A stretch of 64,000 nucleotides of DNA from Inia geoffrensis (taxonomy: Eukaryota; Chordata; Mammalia; Artiodactyla; Iniidae), in contig CM070910.1 of assembly GCA_036417435.1 (NCBI GenBank), forward strand, positions 80,522,784 through 80,586,783, written 5' to 3'. Below, one piece after another: positions 57,818-64,000 of the stretch (the first letter of the stretch is position 1; each line of letters opens with the position of its first letter). Position numbers and translations under genes: made by a program. Below the pieces are notes generated by a model. The model did no database searches. It had not been told where the DNA came from and was given only the letters and a program-made list of their open reading frames with translations.

Positions 57818-60800
57818 TTTAGGGTACAAGTTAGGGTATGCAAAATTTTAGGAATAGTGTATGTGTGGGGCACGGTTTACTGTTCATGTAGGGTTTAGGA
57901 TTAAGGCACATGTGAGTGTAAGGCTTTGGGTGATGTTCAGGGTCAGGTGTCTTGTTAGGGTTAGGGTAAGGGAACAGGGAAGGTTTAGGGTAAAGTTTAT
58001 GTTACGGCAACATTTTTGGGTTAGCCTTCATGTGAGGGCACGGGTTAGTATTCGTGTTCGGGTTAGGATTATGGCACAGTTGACAGTAAGGTTTCGGGTG
58101 AGGGTCAGGGCATGGGTTCAGTTTAGGGTTACGGTTAGGGAATGGGGAGGGTTTAGGGTACAGTTTAAGGTACGGCAATGGTTTGGGGTTAGCGTATGTG
58201 TGAGTGCATGGGTTAGTGTTCGTGTATGGTTTGGGATTAGGGCACGGGTTATGGTAATGCTTCGGGTGAGGTTCAGTGTTAGGTTTCGGTTTAGGGTTAG
58301 GGTTAGGGAATGGCGACAGTTTAGGGTACATATTAGTGTACGGCAATGGGTTAGGGTTAGCGTACGTTTGAGGGCACGGTTAGTGTTCATGTACGGGTTA
58401 GGATTTGGGCACGGGTGATGGTAAGTCTTCTTGTGAGGGTCAGAGATAGAGTTTGGTTTAGGGTTAGGGTTAGGGAATGGGGACGGGTTACGGTACAGGT
58501 TAGGGTACAGCAACGGTTTAGGGTTAGCGTACGTGTGAGGGCAAGGTTTAGTGTTGGTGTTCTGGTTAAGATTAGGGCACGGGTGAGGGTAAGGCTTCGG
58601 GTGATGGTCAGGATTTGGGTTCGGGTTAGGGTTAGGGTTAAAGAATGTGGAGGGATTAGTGTACAGGTTAGGGTACGGCAACGGTTTACGGTTCGCCTAC
58701 CTTTGAGGGTATGGGTTAGTGTTGTTGTGGTGGTTAAGATTTGGGCATTGGTTAGGGTAAGGCTTCGGGTAAGGGTTAGGGTTAGGTTTCAGGTTGGGGC
58801 GAGGGTTAGGGAATGGGGAGGTATTAGGGTACAGTTTAGGGTACAGCAACGGTTTAGGGTTAGTGTACTTGTGAGCGTATGTGTTAGTGTTGGATTAGAG
58901 GTTAAGATTAGGGCACGGGTGAGGGTAATGCTTCGTGTGAGAGTCAAGGTTAGTGTTCAGGTTAGTGTTATGGCTTGGGAATGGGGAGGGATTAGGGTAC
59001 AAGTTAGCGTTCGGCAACGGTTTAGGGTTAGCGTACGTGTGATAGCACGGGTTAATGATCGTGTGTGGGTTAGGGTTAGGGCACGGGTGAGGGTAAGGCT
59101 TTGGGTGAGGGTGAGGGTTCGGGTTCATGTTAGGGTTAGGGTTAGGGAACGGGTAGGGTTTAGGGAACAGGTTAGGGTACGGCAATGGTTTAGTGTTAGT
59201 GTACGTGTGAGGGCACGGGTTAGTGTTTTTGTATTGGTTAAGATTAGGGCAAGGGTGGATGTAAGGCTCCGTTTGAGGGTCAGTGGTAGGGTTCGGGTTA
59301 GGGTTTGCATTAGGGATTTGGGAGGGTTTAGGGTACAGGTTACGTTTCAGGAATGACTTAGGGTTAACATGCATTTGAGAGCACCGGTTAGTGTTTGTGT
59401 ACGGGTTTGTAGTAGTGCTCGGGTGAAGGTAAGGCTTCGTGTGATGGTCATTGTTAGGGTTCTGATTAGGGTTAGGGTTACGGAACGGTGAGGGTTTGGG
59501 TACACTTTAGGGTACGGCAACAGTTTAGAGATAGTGTACATGTGAGGGCGAGGGTTAGTGTTCGTGTATGGGTTAGGATTAGGGTACGTGTGAGGTTAAG
59601 GTTTTGGGTGAAGGTCAGGGTTAGAGTTCGGTTTAGGGTTAGGGTTAGAGAACTGGAAGTGTTTAGGGTACTGGTTAGGGTACAGCAACAATTTAGGTTT
59701 AGCATACGTGTGAGGGTAAGGGTTAGTTTTGGTGTACTGGATAAGATTAAGGCACGTGATAGGTTAAGGCTTCAGGTGAGTGTCATGGTTAGGGTTCGGT
59801 TTAGGGTTAGGATTAGGGAATGGGGACCTTTAGGGTACAGGTTAGGGTATGCAAACAATTAAGGTTTAGCGTACATGTGAGGGAACAGGTTAGTGTTTGT
59901 GTACTGGGTAATATCAGGGCACAGGTGAGGGTATGGCTTTGGGTGAGTGTCAGGGTTAGGGTTACGGTTAGGGTTAGGGTTAGGGAATGGGGAGGTATGC
60001 GGTATAATTTAAGTTAGAGCAACGGTTTAGGGTTAGCATACGTGTGAGTGCACGCATTAATGTTGGTGTACTGTTTAATATTAGGGCAAAGGTGAGAGTA
60101 AGGCTTTGGGTGCGGGTCAGGGTTAGCATTAGGGTTAGGGTTAGTGTTAGGGAACGGGGAACGTTTAGGGTACAGGTTATGGTACTGGTACGGTTTAGGG
60201 TTCGCATACATGGGAGGCCACGAGTTAGTGTTGATGTAATGGTTAATATTAGGTCACGGGTGAGGGTAAGGCTTCTGGTGATGGTCACGTTTATGGTTCG
60301 TGTTTGGCTTAGGGTTAGGGAATGGGGAGCTTTTAGGGTACAGTTTAGGGTATGGGAAAGGTTTAGGGTTGACGTACGTGTGAGGGCACAGGTTAGTGTT
60401 GGAGTACAGGTTAATATTAGGGCACAAGGGAGGGTAAGGCTTCTGGTGAGTGTTAGGGTTAAGGTTCTGGTTAGCATTAGTGTTAGGGAATGGGGAGAGA
60501 TTAGCGTACAATTTAGGGTACAGTAGCTGTTTACGGGTAACGTCCATTTGAGGGCATGGGTTAGTGTTCATTTATGGGTTAGGATTAGGTCACGGGAGAG
60601 GGTAAGTCTTCGTGAGATGGTCAGGGTTAGGGTTCGGGTTCGGGGTATGGTTGTTGAACAGGGAGGATTTAGGGTACAGGTTAGGGTAGGGGAACAATTT
60701 AGGTTCACATACATGTGAGAGCACTGTTTAGTGTTGGTGTACTGCTTAATATTAGGGCACGGATGAGGGTAAGGTTTCGGGTGAGGGTCAGGTTTAGGGT

Positions 60801-61455
60801 TCAATTTAGGTTTTTTGTTAAGGAATGGGGAGGGATTAGGGTACAAGTTAGGGTTCAGCAACGGTTTACGGTTAGCGTACGTGTGAGGCCACAGGTTAGT
60901 GTTCTTTTACGGGTTAGGATTAGAGCACAGGTGAGGGTATGGCTTTTGGTGAGTCTCAGTGTTAGGGTTCGGGTTAGGGTTAGGGTTAGGGAATGGGGAG
61001 GGTTTAGGGTACAGGTTAGAGTACGGGAACAATTTAGTGTTAGCATACTTGTGGGGGCATGGGTTAGTGTTGCTCTACTGCTTAACATTAGGGCACAGTT
61101 GAGGGTACGGCTTTGGGTGAGTCTCAGGGTTCAGGTTCGGGTTAGGGTTACGGAATGGGGAGGGTTTAGAGTACAGGTTAGGGTACAGGAATGATTTACG
61201 GTTAGCGTACGTGTGAGGGCATGGTTTAGTGTTGGCGTGCTGCTTAATATTAGGGCACGGATGAGGTTAAGGCTTCGGGTGAGGGTCAGGTTTAGGGTTC
61301 AGGTTAGGGTTAGGTTTAGGGAAAGAGAGGGATTAGGGTAGAAGTTAGGGTACAGCAACGGTTTAGGGTTAGCGTACCTGTGAGGGCACGGGTTATTGTT
61401 TGTGTACGGGTTAGGATTAGGGAACAGGTGAGGGTACGGCGTCGGGTGAGTCTAT

Positions 61456-61481
61456 GGGTTAGGGTTAGGGTTAGGGTTAGG
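61456..61481 (+). repeat. Near-perfect telomeric run, HOR copy 3
   Basis: Exact counterpart of 49,178-49,203 and 55,317-55,342. Confidence 0.8.
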
Positions 61482-63465
61482 TTTAGTTAATGGGGAGGGT
61501 TTAGGGTACAGGTTAGGGTACTGGAACAATTTAATGTTAGCATAAGTGTGGGGGCATGGGTTAATGTTGGTGTACTGTTTAACATTAAGGCACGGGAGAG
61601 GGTAAGGCTTCGTGTGAGGGTCAGGGTTAGCATTAGGGTTAGGGTTAGTGTTAGGGAATGGGGAGCATTTAGGGTACAGGTTAGGGTAGTGGAACGGTTT
61701 AGGGCTCGTGTACGTGTGAGGGCACGGGTTAGTGTTGGTGTAATGATTAATATTAGTGCACGGGTGAGGGTATGGCTTCGGTTGAGGGTCAGGATTAAGG
61801 TTCAGGTTAGAGTTAGAGTTAGGGAAAATGGAGGTTTTAGGGTACAGTTTAGGGTACGGGAAAGGTTTAGGGTTACCGTACGTTTGAGGGCACGGGTTAG
61901 TGTTGGTGTACTAGTTAATATTAGGGCATGGGTTAGAGTAAGGCTTCGGGTGAGTGTCAGGGTTAGCATTAGGGTTAGGGTTAGTGATAGGGAACGGGGA
62001 GCATTTAGGGTACAGGTTAAGGTACCAGAATGTTTTAGTGTTAGTGTACTTGTGTGGGCACGAGTTAGTGTTGGTGTAATTGTTAATATTAGGTCACTGG
62101 TGAGGGTAAGGCTTCTGGTGAGTGTCAGGGTTAAGGTTCAGGTTAGGGTTAGTGTTAGGGAACGGGGAGGGTTTAGGGTACAATTTATGGTAGGGGAGCT
62201 GTTTAGGGGTAGCGTCCGTGTGAAGGCATGGGTTAGTGTTCGTGTACGGGTTAGGATTAGGGCACGGGTGAGAGTAAGGCTTCGGGTGAGGTTCAGGGTT
62301 AGGGTTCTGGCTAGGGTTAGTGTTAGGGAACGGGGAGTGTTTAGGGTGCCAGTTAGCATACGGGAAAGTTTTAGGTTTAGCGTTCGTGTTAGGGCATGGG
62401 TTAGTTTTGGAGTACTCATTAATATTATGTCACCGATGAGGGTAACGCTTCGGGTGTGTGTCAGGGTTAGGGCTCGTGTTAGGGTTAGGGTTAGGGAATG
62501 GGGAGTGTTTAGGGTACATGTTAGTGTATGGGAACGTTTTATGGTTAATGTACGTTTGAGTGCACGGGTTAGTGATGGTGTACTGGTTAAGGTTAGGGCA
62601 CGGGTGAGGGTAAGGCTTCGGGTGAGGGGCAGTGTTAGGTTTCAGGTTAGGGTTAGTGTTAAGGAACGGGGCGGGTTTAGGGTAGAGTTTAGGGTACCGG
62701 AACAGTTTAGTGTTAGTGTACGTGTGAGGCCATGGGTTACTGTTCTTGTACGGGTTTGCATTAGGACACCGGTGAGGGTAAGGCTTCGGGTGATGGTCAG
62801 GGTTAGGGTTCGTGTTAGGGTTAGGATTAGGGTACGGGGATTTTAGGGTACAGGTTAGGGTACGGCAACGGTTTAGTGTTACCCTATGTGTGAGGGCACA
62901 GATTAGTGTTCATGTACGGATTAGGATTAGGGCACGGGTGAGGGTAAGGCTTTGGGTGAGGGTCAGGTTTATGGTTCAGGTTAGGGTTAGTGTTAGTTAT
63001 TGAGGAGGCTTTAGGGTACAGGTTAAGGTATGGCAACGGTTTAGGGTTAGCATATGTGTGAGGACATGGGTTAGTGTTGGTGTACTGGTTAAGATTAGGG
63101 CACTTGTGAGGGTAAGTCTTCGGGTGAGTGTTAGGTTTAGGGTTCGGTTTAGGTTTAGGGTTAGGGAACGTGGAGGGATTAGGGTACAGATTAGGGTATG
63201 GCAACGGTTTAGCCTTGCTGTACAAGTGAGGGCATGTGTTAGTGTTCGTGTACGGGTTAGGATTAGGGAACAGGTGAGTGTAGGGTTTTGGGTGAGGGTC
63301 AGGGTTAGGGTTCGGGTTAGGGTTAGGGTTAGGGAACGGGGAGGGTGTAGGATACAGGTTAACGTACGGAAACTGTTTAGTGTTAGTGTACCTGTGAGGG
63401 CATAGATTAGTGTTTGTGTACTGGTTAATATTAGGTCACGGGTGAGGGTAAGGCTTCGGGTGAGA

Positions 63466-64000
63466 GTCAGTGTTAGGTTTCTGTTTAGGGTTTGGGTTAA
63501 GGAAGAGGGAAGGATTAGAGTACATGTTTTTGGAAGGCAACGGTTTCGGTTTAGTGTCCGTGTGAGGGCACAGGTTAGTTTTAGTGTACTGGTTAAGATT
63601 AGGGCACGGGTGAGGGTAAGGCTTCGGGTGAGGGTCAGGGGTGGGTTTCGGGTTAAGGTTAGGGTTAGGGAATGGGAGTGATTAAGGTACAACTTAGGGT
63701 GCAGCAACGGTTTAGGGCTAGCGCACATGTGACGGCGTGGGTTCGTGTTCGTGTACGGTATAGGGTTTGGGCACAGGAGAGGGTAGGGCTTCTGGTGAGG
63801 TTCACGGTTAGTGTTCAGGTTAGGGTTAAGATTACGGAAAGGGGTGGGTTTAGGTTAAAGGTTAATGTATGGCATCAATTTAGGGTTATTGTAAATTTGA
63901 GGTCATGGTTTAGGTTTAGTTTTAGGATTAGGGTTAGGTTTAGGGAACAGGGAAGGTTTAGGGTACAAGTTAGGGTATGCAAAATTTTAGGAATAGTGTA
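63466..64000 (+). repeat. 6.1 kb HOR, copy 4, cut off by the window end
   Basis: The first 535 bp of a fourth copy. It includes the shortened monomer. It has AGAGTACATG near 63,517 where copies 2 and 3 have AGAGCACATG, and GGGTTAAGATTACGG near 63,824 where the others have GGGTTAGGATTACGG. The rest of the unit lies outside the window. Confidence 0.9.
63849..63956 (+). repeat. Shortened monomer (108 bp), copy 4
   Basis: Same shortened unit, 6,139 bp after the one in copy 3, close to the window end. Confidence 0.85.

Larger units (their letters stand above)
57327..63465 (+). repeat. 6.1 kb HOR, copy 3
   Basis: Full 6,139 bp copy. Its first two-thirds are almost indistinguishable from copy 2. 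From about 61,800 it gathers several private changes: AGAGTTAGAG for AGAGTTAGTG near 61,810, TTACCGTACGTTTG for TTACTGTACGTGTG near 61,874, GGGCACGAG for GGGTACGAG near 62,056, and GAGGACATG for GAGGGCATG near 63,061. Confidence 0.93.
1..64000 (+). repeat. Telomere-derived satellite array, about 168 bp monomer, fills the window
   Basis: Seen: one head-to-tail tandem array with no interruption. Equivalent points of neighbouring monomers are 168 bp apart (for example 717 to 885, 10,448 to 10,616, 33,565 to 33,733, 52,684 to 52,852). 168 is 28 x 6, and the consensus splits into 28 in-register variants of GTTAGG: 4 perfect, 11 with one change, 4 with two, 9 with three or more, about 71% identity to a pure telomere tract. 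Consensus base make-up of the + strand is roughly G 43%, T 26%, A 21%, C 10%, a very strong strand bias. Known: TTAGGG is the telomere repeat of vertebrates and many other eukaryotes. Inferred: the monomer arose by decay and re-amplification of a telomeric tract. No gene, RNA, mobile element or unique DNA was seen, and orientation never inverts. Both array ends lie outside the window. Confidence 0.97.
45061..64000 (+). repeat. Right satellite domain: 37-monomer tandem HOR, period 6,139 bp
   Basis: The sequence GTCAGTGTTAGGTTTCTG starts at 45,061, 51,188, 57,327 and 63,466, giving units of 6,127, 6,139 and 6,139 bp, the first being 12 bp shorter. Counting the GGTAAGGCTTCGG-like site of each monomer through copy 2 gives 37 units: 36 of about 168 bp and one of 108 bp. 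The copies are direct, adjacent and nearly identical, the mark of recent homogenisation. The array runs past the right end of the window. Confidence 0.93.

Noticed and set aside
1..64000. The window as a functional telomere cap
   Set aside because: No run has more than about four consecutive TTAGGG-like perfect units, and the repeat unit is 168 bp with fixed non-telomeric hexamers. This is telomere-derived satellite, not an active telomere tract.
1..64000. CRISPR array (regular repeats with spacers)
   Set aside because: Units are contiguous, there are no unique spacers, and the repeats are long and diverged. No cas-like gene is present.
1..64000. Assembly artefact as an explanation for the whole pattern
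   Set aside because: Graded divergence, subfamilies, private changes in each copy and an old diverged HOR relative are hard to create by misassembly. The exact copy number of the most similar units (45-64 kb and the 2.7 kb pair) could still be affected.

Overview
The whole 64 kb window is one uninterrupted, head-to-tail satellite DNA array. I found no protein gene, RNA gene, transposon, CRISPR array or unique single-copy island. The array enters at base 1 and leaves at base 64,000 in mid-monomer, so it extends past both ends. The monomer is about 168 bp (roughly 380 copies here). By eye it resolves into 28 consecutive hexamers that are all in register and all variants of GTTAGG, the TTAGGG telomere repeat. 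In my consensus, 4 of 28 hexamers are perfect and 11 more differ at one base. The satellite therefore looks like a telomeric tract that decayed and was then re-amplified as a 28-hexamer unit. Every copy has the G-rich strand on +. The organism should be a eukaryote with TTAGGG telomeres (vertebrates, many invertebrates, many fungi and some protists qualify). Frequent CG to TG/CA differences between copies suggest cytosine methylation. I cannot name a species.

Layout. (1) Left domain, 1 to about 29,300: several partly overlapping higher-order repeats (HORs). Long blocks (about 2.2-7.3 kb, 17.8-22.75 kb, 24.5-29.2 kb) alternate with shortened units of about 17, 18 and 19 monomers (periods 2,852, 3,010 and 3,189 bp). 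Full periods of 6,371 and 6,691 bp also occur. The clearest adjacent tandem pair is 7,600-10,789 / 10,790-13,978. (2) Middle domain, about 29,300-45,060: mostly diverged monomers rich in a subfamily marked by GGCCTCGGAAGAGG. It holds a nearly identical 2.7 kb segment at 29,871-32,566 and 36,076-38,771 (offset 6,205 bp) and a local four-monomer tandem duplication at 33.6-34.95 kb. Around 43.7-44.3 kb there is an old, diverged relative of part of the right-hand HOR. (3) Right domain, 45,061-64,000: a clean tandem HOR with a 6,139 bp period, 37 monomers per unit (36 of about full length plus one shortened to 18 hexamers). Three full copies and the start of a fourth are present, nearly identical to one another.

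Long open frames cover both strands (up to 843 codons), but they follow from the hexamer arithmetic. GTT-AGG reads Val-Arg and the next open frame reads Leu-Gly; the other strand reads Leu-Thr and Asn-Pro. Because the monomer is a multiple of three, the frames stay open across copies. I annotate none as genes. The useful content here is the repeat hierarchy: hexamer, 28-hexamer monomer, monomer subfamilies, multi-monomer HORs, and HOR copies at different stages of homogenisation. If this is subtelomeric, strand orientation places the chromosome end to the right.
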